Assembly (NCBI RefSeq): GCF_008312835.1
Contig: NZ_VSKS01000026.1
Location: forward strand, 38,536-102,535
Direction of reading: 5' to 3'
DNA: 64,000 bases
From: Streptomyces marokkonensis
GTDB lineage: Bacteria > Actinomycetota > Actinomycetes > Streptomycetales > Streptomycetaceae
Shown here: positions 1 to 7,334 of the stretch, in pieces
Layout of the letters: the number at the start of each line of letters is the position of its first letter
Numbering within the stretch: position 1 is the first letter of the stretch
Notes under the pieces: generated by a model
Databases searched by the model: none
What the model saw: only the letters and a program-made list of their open reading frames with translations
What the model was told of the DNA's origin: nothing
Made by a program: the position numbers and the translations under genes

Positions 1-51
1 CCCCTCGCCGAGCTCCTCCGGCCTCAGCACGCGCATGCGTCCACTGCTCAC
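1..51 (-). CDS. 5' end of an unidentified leftward gene (partial)
   Basis: Only the first codons lie in the window. A GTG at 51 follows a GGGGGG ribosome site by about 4 bases. An in-frame ATG at 36 has a weaker site. The reading begins VSSGRMRVLRPEELGEG and runs off the edge, too short to assign a family. The 207 bases between it and the next gene show no other feature. Confidence 0.35.
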   Translation of the reverse strand, partial: MSSGRMRVLRPEELGEG

Positions 52-258
52 CTGACCCCCCGATCAAGTCCCCCCTGGACCCTTGGACGGTACCGCCCGG
101 GCCCGGGAGGGCGGTAGATAGCGGACGATGTTCTCGCCAAACGGTGAAAGAGTCCTCAACCGGTCCGTACCCGGCGATGACGGAAGGGGAACCGCACCGA
201 AAGCGAGCGGATACGGGCATGGTGAATCGGACGGTCGCGTTGTCCGTATTCTCTGATC

Positions 259-1131
259 ATGGCCGCACCCACCGCTTTTTCACTCATCGCCACCGACCTG
301 GACGGGACGCTGCTGCGCGACGACGACACCCTCTCCGACCGGTCCCTCGCCGCGCTCGCGCGCGCGGCGCGGACCGGTGTCCGTCACCTCGTGGTGACGG
401 GGCGTCCCGCCCCCAGAGTGCGGCCCCTCCTGGACGACCTCGGCTGCACGGGGCTCGCGGTGTGCGGACAGGGCGCGCAGGTGTACGACGCCGGCGCGGA
501 GCGGCTGCTGTGGTCCGTCACGCTGGACCGGGAACTGGCGGAGACCGCCCTCGGCAAGATCGAGGCCGAGGTGGGGGAGGTGTACGCCGCGGTCGACCAG
601 GACGGGGCCGACGGGCTGACGCTGATCGAGCCGGGCTATCTGATGCCGCACCCGACGCTCCCCGCCGTACGGGTGGAGCGGCGGCGTGATCTGTGGGAGC
701 GGCCGATCAGCAAGGTGCTGCTGCGCCACCCGCTCCTGTCCGACGACGCGTTGGCGGCGGCGGCGCGCGCGGTGGTCGGTTCGCTGGCGACGGTCACCAT
801 GTCGGGGCCCGGGACCGTGGAGCTCCAGCCGTGCGGGGTGACCAAGGCGACCGGTCTCGCCCTGGCCGCCGAACACCTGGGGGTGAGCCCGGCGCGGACG
901 ATCGCCTTCGGCGACATGCCGAACGACATCCCCATGTTCGACTGGGCGGCGCACGGCGTCGCCATGGCCAACGCGCATCCCGAGCTGAAGGCGGTGGCCG
1001 ACGAGGTCACCACGTCGAACGAGGACGACGGCGTGGCCGTCGTCCTCGAGCGACTGTTCGGTGGGGCGGCCGTGCTCGGCCGTCAGCGGTCGGCTCAGTA
1101 CGCGCCGAAGACGTTGTCGATCGAGCCGTAG
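259..1131 (+). CDS. HAD-superfamily (Cof-type) phosphatase
   Basis: This is a 290-residue cytosolic haloacid dehalogenase-like hydrolase, probably removing phosphate from a sugar phosphate or other small metabolite; the substrate cannot be read from sequence. Motif I is DLDGT with nucleophile Asp13 and acid/base Asp15. The late metal-binding motif is GDMPND near residues 218-223. The long insert between them is the C2 cap typical of Cof/YbiV-like members, and the length fits that family. There is no good Shine-Dalgarno site. A TATTCT box at 246-251 sits just upstream, so a leaderless transcript is possible. Its 3' end overlaps the convergent transglycosylase gene by 37 bases. Confidence 0.9.
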   Translation: MAAPTAFSLIATDLDGTLLRDDDTLSDRSLAALARAARTGVRHLVVTGRPAPRVRPLLDDLGCTGLAVCGQGAQVYDAGAERLLWSVTLDRELAETALGKIEAEVGEVYAAVDQDGADGLTLIEPGYLMPHPTLPAVRVERRRDLWERPISKVLLRHPLLSDDALAAAARAVVGSLATVTMSGPGTVELQPCGVTKATGLALAAEHLGVSPARTIAFGDMPNDIPMFDWAAHGVAMANAHPELKAVADEVTTSNEDDGVAVVLERLFGGAAVLGRQRSAQYAPKTLSIEP

Positions 1132-1592
1132 CGGTCGGCGGCGTAGTTGCAGGCCGCCGTGATGTTCGCGACCGGGTCGAACGGGTCGAAGGCCGTGCCG
1201 GGCACGTGGTAGGCCTGGAAGGTCGGGTCGATGACCTGCAGCAGGCCCTTCGACGGGGTGCCCGCGGCGGCGTTGGAGTCCCAGAGGTTGATGGCGGCCG
1301 GGTTGCCGGAGGACTCGCGCATGATGTTGCGGTGGATGCCCTCGTAGGAGCCCGGGATGCCGTTCTGCGCCATGACGGCCAGCGACTCACGGATCCAGCC
1401 GTCGAGGTTGTCCGGGTACGCCGTCGTGGCCGTCGTGGAGGCGGCGGTCGTGACGGGCGTCGTGGTGGCCGCAAAGGCGCCGGTGGCGCCGAACAGCGGA
1501 AGGGCGACCATCGCGACGCCGGTGCCGGCGACGGCGAGGGAGCGGGCGATGCGGCGGCTGCCGAGGCGGCGGAGCTGACCGGAAGCGGGCAT
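1095..1592 (-). CDS. Secreted lytic transglycosylase (SLT fold)
   Basis: The 165-residue protein has an N-terminal signal peptide (Arg-rich n-region, hydrophobic core about 20-40, likely cleavage after AFA near 41). A compact transglycosylase SLT domain follows from about residue 60. The catalytic glutamate is probably Glu93 in the MRESSGNP motif, followed by the family's SKGLLQVI segment. It should cleave peptidoglycan glycan strands outside the cell, as small Streptomyces cell-wall lytic enzymes do in germination or growth. The ATG at 1592 has an AGGAGAGGAA ribosome site that lies at the 3' edge of a ydaO-type riboswitch, so expression is probably set by c-di-AMP. It is convergent with, and overlaps, the HAD phosphatase gene. 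Confidence 0.93.
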   Translation of the reverse strand: MPASGQLRRLGSRRIARSLAVAGTGVAMVALPLFGATGAFAATTTPVTTAASTTATTAYPDNLDGWIRESLAVMAQNGIPGSYEGIHRNIMRESSGNPAAINLWDSNAAAGTPSKGLLQVIDPTFQAYHVPGTAFDPFDPVANITAACNYAADRYGSIDNVFGAY

Positions 1593-1605
1593 GTCTGGGT
1601 TCCTC

Positions 1606-1775
1606 TCCTGCGCCTGCGAGGTGAGCTGTCGGGTTCGGGCGGGGAGAGTGCCCGGCCGTGCCCTGCGGGCATGGCTTCACCCCGAGCCGTTCCGGTGCGA
1701 TGCCCGGCCCGGCGACGTACCTGGGTCCCCCGCTCCTGCCGTGCGTGAGTTCGTTCGGTGGGTGTGATGCGGGCG
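1606..1775 (-). promoter_or_regulatory. ydaO-type c-di-AMP riboswitch
   Basis: Read leftward, the leader of the transglycosylase gene carries the conserved blocks of the ydaO/yuaA riboswitch: GGGGGACCCA, then TCGGGGTGAAG, then GAACCCGACAGCTCACC with GCAGGCG just before the ribosome site. Streptomyces resuscitation factors and wall hydrolases commonly carry this element; high c-di-AMP turns them off. Boundaries are approximate, judged by eye from the motif blocks. Confidence 0.87.
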
Positions 1776-2290
1776 GTGGCAGGATTCGGCGTCCGCCCGG
1801 CAGGCCCGGAACGTATGCGAGAGCACATGTCGGGAACAAGTGTGGGCATCACGTAAAGGACTCTTTGATCTTGCAATGGGGGATTTGAGACGCTTGATCC
1901 CTGGCGAGTGCCAAGAGTCAACTCGGTTCCGGGGAAGGGGAGTCGCCGGTGCGGGGGAGCGGCGGGCGCGCCGGGTGGCGCGTGACCCACTTCACTGGCC
2001 GCGGGATGCGGGAGCATTTGCGGCCAAGGGGAATGCAGCGGTCAAGTGCGGCAAACCGGACGTGGGGCCGGGCAGGATGGTTGGCGGGTCGTTGTGTCCG
2101 GGAAGGAGGGGAATGTCCGCCGCCGTCAACCGATCAAAAGCACTCCGCTTCTGATCCCCCGGCGCCCTGCCTGTAACCCCGGGCGCTGGCGGTGATCGAA
2201 ACGTGACCGGATACGCTGACTTGAGTGATGGCAGCGACCTATCGACATTCCATGTAATCGCCAGTGGACACCAGCAGACAGGAGACCCTC
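1776..2290. other. Intergenic region between divergent genes
   Basis: No gene is supported here; small open frames on both strands lack coding character. The region should hold the promoter of the riboswitch-controlled transglycosylase (leftward) and of the polyprenyl synthase (rightward). It is less GC-rich than its surroundings around 1850-1930. One Crp-like palindrome is listed separately. Confidence 0.6.
1982..1995. promoter_or_regulatory. Candidate Crp-type operator
   Basis: The sequence GTGACCCACTTCAC has perfect GTGA-N6-TCAC symmetry, the core of the cAMP receptor protein site. Streptomyces Crp is known to act at cell-wall hydrolase and germination genes. The site is about 390 bases upstream of the transglycosylase start, so it could serve that promoter or the divergent polyprenyl synthase. 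Confidence 0.4.
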
Positions 2291-3301
2291 GTGACCGTCG
2301 TCGGGCCGTTCGGGCTGAGCGTGCGGGACCAGGCTCTGGAAGCCGATGTCCAGGCCGGAATGACGGCTGTCGAGGAAGGGCTGATCGAGGCCACCAAGAG
2401 TGAGGTCCCCTTCATCACGGGGGCCGCCCAGCACTTGGTGCGGGCCGGCGGCAAGAGGTTCCGTCCCCTGCTGGTGATGCTCGCCGCCCAGTTCGGCGAC
2501 CCCTACGCGCCCGGTGTCGTGCCGTCCGCCGTGGTCGTGGAGCTCACCCACCTGGCCACGCTCTACCACGACGACGTGATGGACGAGGCCGAGGTGCGGC
2601 GCGGCGTCGACAGCGCGAACGCCCGCTGGGGCAACTCCGTCGCGGTCCTCACCGGCGACTTCCTGTTCGCGCGGGCCTCGCACATCCTGGCCGACCTCGG
2701 ACCGGAGGCGGTGCGGGTGCAGGCCGAGGCATTCGAGCGGCTGGTCACCGGGCAGATCCTGGAGACCGCGGGGCCGCAGGACGGCCGCGACCCGGTCGAC
2801 CACTACCTGGACGTGCTCGGCGGCAAGACCGGCTCGCTGGTCGCGGTCTCCTGCCGCTTCGGCGCGATGATGTCCGGCGCCGACGAGACGGTGGTGGACG
2901 TCCTCACCCAGTACGGCGAACGGCTCGGCGTCGCCTTCCAGCTCGCCGACGACGTCCTGGACATCGCCTCCGACTCCCACGAGTCCGGCAAGACCCCCGG
3001 CACCGATCTGCGCGAGGGCATCGCCACGCTGCCCGTGCTGCGCCTGCGCGAGCGGGCGGCCCGGCTGGGCCTGGCCGAGGACATCGCCCTGTGCGAACTG
3101 CTCGACTCCGACCTCACCGACGACGCCCGGCATGCCGAGGCGCTGCGGCTGCTGCGCGCCCACCCCGCGCTGGAGCAGGCCCGCCGGGACACCGTGCGGT
3201 ACGCCGAGGAGGCGCGTGCGGCGCTGGCCCCGCTGCGGGACTGCGAGGCGAAGACGGCACTCGTGCAGCTCTGCGACGCGGTGGTGCACCGCGCGGGCTG
3301 A
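2291..3301 (+). CDS. Long-chain (E)-polyprenyl diphosphate synthase
   Basis: This 336-residue trans-prenyltransferase extends an allylic diphosphate with isopentenyl diphosphate, most likely making the side chain of menaquinone. The first aspartate-rich motif is DDVMD (94-98) and the second is DDVLD (220-224), with GGKRFRP at 53-59 binding substrate diphosphate. Small residues stand just before the first motif (HLATLYHDD), typical of enzymes that make long chains. I chose the GTG at 2291 because AGGAG ends 6 bases before it; an in-frame GTG at 2264 lacks such a site. Its product fits quinone supply for the nearby complex I genes, although the two loci are about 20 kb apart. Confidence 0.95.
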   Translation: MTVVGPFGLSVRDQALEADVQAGMTAVEEGLIEATKSEVPFITGAAQHLVRAGGKRFRPLLVMLAAQFGDPYAPGVVPSAVVVELTHLATLYHDDVMDEAEVRRGVDSANARWGNSVAVLTGDFLFARASHILADLGPEAVRVQAEAFERLVTGQILETAGPQDGRDPVDHYLDVLGGKTGSLVAVSCRFGAMMSGADETVVDVLTQYGERLGVAFQLADDVLDIASDSHESGKTPGTDLREGIATLPVLRLRERAARLGLAEDIALCELLDSDLTDDARHAEALRLLRAHPALEQARRDTVRYAEEARAALAPLRDCEAKTALVQLCDAVVHRAG

Positions 3302-3454
3302 CCCCGCCGGCGGCCCGAACGCGCCGCTACCCCTACGGGGCGGGGGAGGAAACCACCCCCCGTGTCATACCCCAGCAGTACACGGAGTTGAGTCCGGGGT
3401 CTGACGTATCCGCCTGCCGGATTTGGTCAGATGGACAACGACGGACAACACCAC

Positions 3455-3476
3455 TTCTCACCGGTTCGGGTGAGAA
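3455..3476. promoter_or_regulatory. Inverted repeat upstream of the LolA-like gene
   Basis: TTCTCACC (3455-3462) and GGTGAGAA (3469-3476) form a perfect 8-base inverted repeat with a 6-base gap, 70 bases before the next start codon. It could be a repressor operator or an RNA hairpin; nothing else identifies the factor. Confidence 0.3.
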
Positions 3477-3545
3477 TGGCGGCTCAGGGTGAGACTGGTG
3501 CGAGGACACGAGACGGAAGCCGCCGCCGACTACGGAGGGGCACAC

Positions 3546-4766
3546 ATGGCACCGTACGAATCCGAGAACACGACGGTCGCGGGGGAGGTCGACGAGCCGC
3601 GCACGGGGCGGCGCAGGGCCGCCCGGTACGTCGTCCCCGTCACGGTGATGGGACTGGCCGCCGCGACCATCGGGCTCGTCCCCGCGATCGCCGACTCCGG
3701 CGACCCCGACCTGCCGGAGATCACCGCCGCGCAGCTCATAGAGAAGATCGCGATGTCGGACGTCGAGCAGCTGTCCGGCACCGTGAAGATCACCACGGAC
3801 CTCGGACTGCCGGACCTCGGCGGCCTGGAGGACTCTCTCGCGTCCGGCGCGGCGGGGCGGGGCGGGGACGGCGGCTCCTCGGCCGACCCGTCCGCCAAGC
3901 TCACCGCACTGGCGTCCGGCACGCACACGCTGCGGGTCGCGGCCGACGGTCCCGACCGGCAGAAGGTCTCGCTCCTCGAGGACGCCGCCGAGTACAGCCT
4001 GATCCACAACGGCAAGGACGTCTGGGGCTACGACAGCAAGTCCAACGAGGTCTACCACGGCACCGTCGACGAGTCCGGCGAGGAGCGGGAGCAGAAGCCC
4101 CCGGCCACCCCGAAGGACTTCGCCGAGGAGGCGCTGAAGTCGGTCGACGACACCACGTCCGTGACCGTCGACGGCACCGCCCAGGTGGCCGGCCGGGACG
4201 CGTACAGGCTGGTCGTCGAGCCCAGGCAGTCCGGCTCCACGGTCGGTGCCATCAGCATCGCGGTCGACCACGAGACGGGCATGCCGCTGAAGTTCACGCT
4301 CACCCCGTCGAGCGGCGGCGCGGCCGTCGTGGACGTCGGCTTCACCAAGGTGAGTTTCGACCGGCCGGCCGCGTCGACGTTCGAGTTCACCCCGCCCAAG
4401 GGCGCCGAGGTGACCGAGGACGGCGAACTCGACCGGGGCCGCGGGCACTCCGGGAAGCCGGAGGGCGCCCCGAAGTCGGAGGAGGACCTGGCCAAGGGCC
4501 TCGACGGGCTGAAGATGCTCGGCGAGGGCTGGAACACCGTCGCCACCTTCGACACCGGCGCCGAGGGCGGCCTGCCCACCGGTGAGACCGGCGGAGACCT
4601 CGGCGGCTTCCTCGGCTCGCTCGGCGACCAGGTCAAGGGCGAGTTCGGCACCGGCACGGTGTTCAGCACCCGCCTGGTCAACGCCCTGTTCACCGAGGAC
4701 GGCAAGGTCTACGTGGGCACCGTCACCAAGGACGCGCTCGTGAAGGCGGCCGACGCGGGGAAGTAA
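3546..4766 (+). CDS. Membrane-anchored LolA/LppX-fold protein
   Basis: The 406-residue protein has a short cytosolic N-terminus, one hydrophobic segment at about residues 28-48, and a large extracytoplasmic part. The region from about residue 55 resembles the LolA/LppX-type half-barrel that binds lipids or lipoproteins; this is a fold-level call from pattern (beta-rich, repeated TVDGTAQVAGRDAYRL-like strands). The C-terminal part after about residue 290 is acidic and Gly-rich. ATG 3546 is preceded by GGAGGGG at good spacing; the upstream in-frame GTG has none. It is followed within 40 bases by an ABC exporter pair, so the three genes are probably one operon handling a lipid or lipoprotein. 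No lipobox is present. Confidence 0.88.
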   Translation: MAPYESENTTVAGEVDEPRTGRRRAARYVVPVTVMGLAAATIGLVPAIADSGDPDLPEITAAQLIEKIAMSDVEQLSGTVKITTDLGLPDLGGLEDSLASGAAGRGGDGGSSADPSAKLTALASGTHTLRVAADGPDRQKVSLLEDAAEYSLIHNGKDVWGYDSKSNEVYHGTVDESGEEREQKPPATPKDFAEEALKSVDDTTSVTVDGTAQVAGRDAYRLVVEPRQSGSTVGAISIAVDHETGMPLKFTLTPSSGGAAVVDVGFTKVSFDRPAASTFEFTPPKGAEVTEDGELDRGRGHSGKPEGAPKSEEDLAKGLDGLKMLGEGWNTVATFDTGAEGGLPTGETGGDLGGFLGSLGDQVKGEFGTGTVFSTRLVNALFTEDGKVYVGTVTKDALVKAADAGK

Positions 4767-4806
4767 GGTCGCGGAAGCTCACGACGTGACAGGGAACGAG
4801 GGAGCG

Positions 4807-5781
4807 ATGGGCGAGGCGTCCGCCGGCGAGCCGGACGGAGCACACGCGGGTGACGGAGTCATCGTCACCCGCGCGCTCACCAAGCGCTACCGCGGCGGAC
4901 AGCTCGCCGTCGACGGTCTTCACCTGACCGTCCCGGAGGGCAGCGTCTTCGGCTTCCTCGGCCCCAACGGCTCGGGCAAGACCACCACCATCCGCATGCT
5001 GATGGGCCTGATCGAGCCGACCTCCGGCACGGCGCACGTCCTGGGGCGTCCCATGCCCCGCTCCGCGCGCGCCGTGCTGCCCCACGTCGGCGCCCTCATC
5101 GAGGGCCCGGCCCTGTACGGCTTCCTCTCCGGCCGGGACAACCTCCTGCGCTACGACGCCGCCGACCCGACCGCCGATCCGCGCACCCGGAGCGCCCGTG
5201 TCGCCGCCGCGCTGGACCGGGTGGGCCTCACGGCCGCCTCCGGCAAGAAGGCGAAGGCGTACTCCCTCGGCATGAAGCAGCGCCTCGGTCTCGCGGCCGC
5301 CCTGCTCCAGCCGCGCCGGCTGCTCGTCCTGGACGAGCCGACCAACGGCCTCGACCCGCAGGGCATGCGGGAGATCCGCACGCTCATCCGCGCGCTGGCC
5401 TCGGACGGCACCACCGTCTTCCTCTCCTCCCACCTCCTCGACGAGATCGAGCAGGTGTGCACGCACGCCGCCGTGATGGCACGGGGCCGGCTGATCACCC
5501 AGGGGCCGGTAGCCGAGCTGTCGGCGGGCGCCCGGGGCCGGCTGGTCGTGACCACGCCGGACCCGGTCGACGCGGCGCGGGTGCTGAAGGAGCAGGGAGT
5601 CGCCGACCTCGTCGTCGCCGACGACCGGGTGACCGGCGAGGTGCCCGAGCGCGACCTCGCCGAGGTGAACGCCGCACTGGTCACCGCCGGTGTCCGGGTC
5701 CGCGGCCTCGGGGTCGAACGGGCCTCGCTCGAGGACGCGTTCGTGGCGCTGACGGGGGAGGGCTTCGATGTCGCGGGCTGA
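4807..5781 (+). CDS. ABC transporter ATP-binding protein
   Basis: The 324-residue ATPase has Walker A GPNGSGKT (52-59), the signature YSLGMKQR (from about 152) and Walker B LLVLDEP (from about 172) followed by TNGLDPQG. The C-terminal 80 residues after the nucleotide-binding domain are typical of ABC-2 exporters of the DrrA/CcmA type. It drives export together with the permease encoded next, whose start overlaps this gene by 14 bases. ATG 4807 follows GAGGGAG; a GTG at 4786 is an alternative. Substrate unknown; the LolA-like neighbour hints at a lipid or envelope protein. Confidence 0.95.
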   Translation: MGEASAGEPDGAHAGDGVIVTRALTKRYRGGQLAVDGLHLTVPEGSVFGFLGPNGSGKTTTIRMLMGLIEPTSGTAHVLGRPMPRSARAVLPHVGALIEGPALYGFLSGRDNLLRYDAADPTADPRTRSARVAAALDRVGLTAASGKKAKAYSLGMKQRLGLAAALLQPRRLLVLDEPTNGLDPQGMREIRTLIRALASDGTTVFLSSHLLDEIEQVCTHAAVMARGRLITQGPVAELSAGARGRLVVTTPDPVDAARVLKEQGVADLVVADDRVTGEVPERDLAEVNAALVTAGVRVRGLGVERASLEDAFVALTGEGFDVAG

Positions 5782-6637
5782 AGCGGTGCCAAGGGTGAGC
5801 CCGCTGTGGACCCTCGGCCTGTTCCGCAGCGAGCTGCTCACCACCTTCCGGCGCTGGCGCACCCTCGCCCTGCTGGGGGTGCTGGCGGCCGTGCCGGTCC
5901 TGATCGGCGTCGCCGTGCGGATCGAGACCGGTGACGGCTCGTCGGCCGGGGGCGGGGGCGGCGAAGGGCCCGCGTTCATCTCGCAGATCACCAACAACGG
6001 ACTGTTCCTGGTCTTCACCGGGCTCGCCGCGACCCTGCCGTTCTTCCTGCCCATGGCGATCGGTGTCGTCGCGGGCGACTCCCTCGCCGGCGAGGCGAAC
6101 GCCGGCACCCTGCGCTACCTCCTGGTCGCTCCCGCCGGCCGGACCCGCCTGCTGCTCACCAAGTACGCGACGGTCATGGTCTTCTGCCTGGTCGCCACGC
6201 TGGTGGTCGCCGTCTCGGCGCTGCTCGTCGGCGCGCTGCTGTTCCCCCTGGGCGATCTCACCACCATCTCGGGCACCCGGATCAGCTTCGGCGAGGGCCT
6301 GGTCAGAGCCCTGCTCATCGCCCTGGTCGTCGCCGCGTCCCTGACCGGCGTCGCGGCGCTCGGCCTGTTCGTCTCCACGCTGACCAACAGCGGCATCGCG
6401 GCGATGGCGACCACGGTCGGGCTGCTGATCACGGTCCAGATCCTCGACCAGATCCCCCAGCTGCACGCCCTGCACCCCTACCTCTTCTCCCACTACTGGC
6501 TGTCCTTCGCCGACCTGATGCGCGAACCGGTCCACTGGGACGACCTGACGAGGAACCTGGGACTTCAGGCCCTCTACGCGGCGGTGTTCGGCTCGGCGGC
6601 CTGGGCGAGGTTCACGTCGAAGGACATCACCGCGTAG
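5768..6637 (+). CDS. ABC-2 type transporter permease
   Basis: The 289-residue membrane protein has about six hydrophobic segments (first near 33-47, last near the C-terminus) and a periplasm-side loop after the first helix. That arrangement fits ABC-2 permeases. The start ATG lies inside the 3' end of the ATPase gene with a GGGGAGGG site, so the two are translationally coupled and form one exporter. The gene ends 32 bases before a convergent oxidoreductase gene; no clear terminator is seen between them. Confidence 0.93.
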   Translation: MSRAEAVPRVSPLWTLGLFRSELLTTFRRWRTLALLGVLAAVPVLIGVAVRIETGDGSSAGGGGGEGPAFISQITNNGLFLVFTGLAATLPFFLPMAIGVVAGDSLAGEANAGTLRYLLVAPAGRTRLLLTKYATVMVFCLVATLVVAVSALLVGALLFPLGDLTTISGTRISFGEGLVRALLIALVVAASLTGVAALGLFVSTLTNSGIAAMATTVGLLITVQILDQIPQLHALHPYLFSHYWLSFADLMREPVHWDDLTRNLGLQALYAAVFGSAAWARFTSKDITA

Positions 6638-6668
6638 GGGAGGCGGTGGCGACGCGCGACGCGCCCCG

Positions 6669-7253
6669 TCAGGCGGCCTCGTAAGGGAAACGGGCGAGGG
6701 GTGCCTCCCGGGCGAAGAACGTCTTGGCGCGGGCCAGGGCGTCGGTGTCCTTCAGGACGTCGCCCGGCCTGCTGCCGTTGCCGAGCAGCACGCCACCGAA
6801 GCACATTCCCATGTACGCCGCCGAGTTGTTCAGCGTGCCGGCCAGTGGATCGGCGACCTCCGGCTCCTGGTGCGCGAGCGCGGTGACGCCCCACAGGGTG
6901 CGCCCCGCCATCGTCGACTTGAAGTCCAGCCCCGGCGTGCGCAGCCAGCCCGACCAGTGGTCCAGGTAGCGCTTGGCCTGCGCGGACACCGAGTACCAGT
7001 ACAGCGGCGAGGCGATCACCACGTCCGTCGCCGCGAGGGTGGCGTCCAGCAGCAGGGCCACGGGGCCCTCGGTGGGGCGCACGTGGTCGCTGTCGTGGCG
7101 CAGGTCTTCGAAGTCGGGGACGGGGTGGGCGGTGAGGTCGATCCACTGCTGCTCCACGTCGGAGGGAAGTTGTTCGGCGGCCCGGCGGGCCAGCAGTTCG
7201 GTGTTGCCGTCGGGGCGGGAGCTGGCCAGGACGAAGAGGAAGCGGCGGGTCAT
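6669..7253 (-). CDS. NAD(P)H-dependent flavin oxidoreductase (flavodoxin-like fold)
   Basis: The 194-residue protein begins MTRRFLFVLASSRPDGNTELL; the SSRPDGNT segment is the FMN phosphate loop of the NADPH-dependent FMN reductase/NQO family. The middle motif SPLYWYSVSAQAKRYLDHW is the usual FMN isoalloxazine-binding stretch. It probably reduces quinones, azo dyes or flavin with NAD(P)H in the cytosol. I chose ATG 7253 because GGGG lies 6 bases upstream; longer frames to 7259 or 7319 lack a site. The promoter region carries a TATGAT box and an inverted repeat, listed separately. Confidence 0.9.
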   Translation of the reverse strand: MTRRFLFVLASSRPDGNTELLARRAAEQLPSDVEQQWIDLTAHPVPDFEDLRHDSDHVRPTEGPVALLLDATLAATDVVIASPLYWYSVSAQAKRYLDHWSGWLRTPGLDFKSTMAGRTLWGVTALAHQEPEVADPLAGTLNNSAAYMGMCFGGVLLGNGSRPGDVLKDTDALARAKTFFAREAPLARFPYEAA

Positions 7254-7298
7254 GATCATCCCCAAGATGCTCGGCGTACGCCAGTTACAGGCATCTGC

Positions 7299-7327
7299 AT
7301 CATATGTACATGCAAGCAAATCGCCAA
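7299..7327 (-). promoter_or_regulatory. Promoter with overlapping inverted repeat for the flavin oxidoreductase
   Basis: Reading leftward, TTGGCG (7322-7327) and TATGAT (7299-7304) are separated by exactly 17 bases, a good housekeeping-sigma promoter. TGCAT (7296-7300) and ATGCA (7310-7314) form an inverted repeat across the -10 box, a natural place for a repressor. The stretch is strikingly AT-rich for this chromosome. Confidence 0.45.
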
Positions 7328-7334
7328 GGTTCGC

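Noticed and set aside
144-689. Open frame overlapping the start of the HAD phosphatase gene
   Set aside because: Arg/Gly/Ala-rich shadow translation in another frame of a clear HAD gene.
1387-2154. Open frames over the riboswitch region on both strands
   Set aside because: They run through conserved riboswitch blocks and their codon use lacks the strong third-position G/C bias of real genes here.
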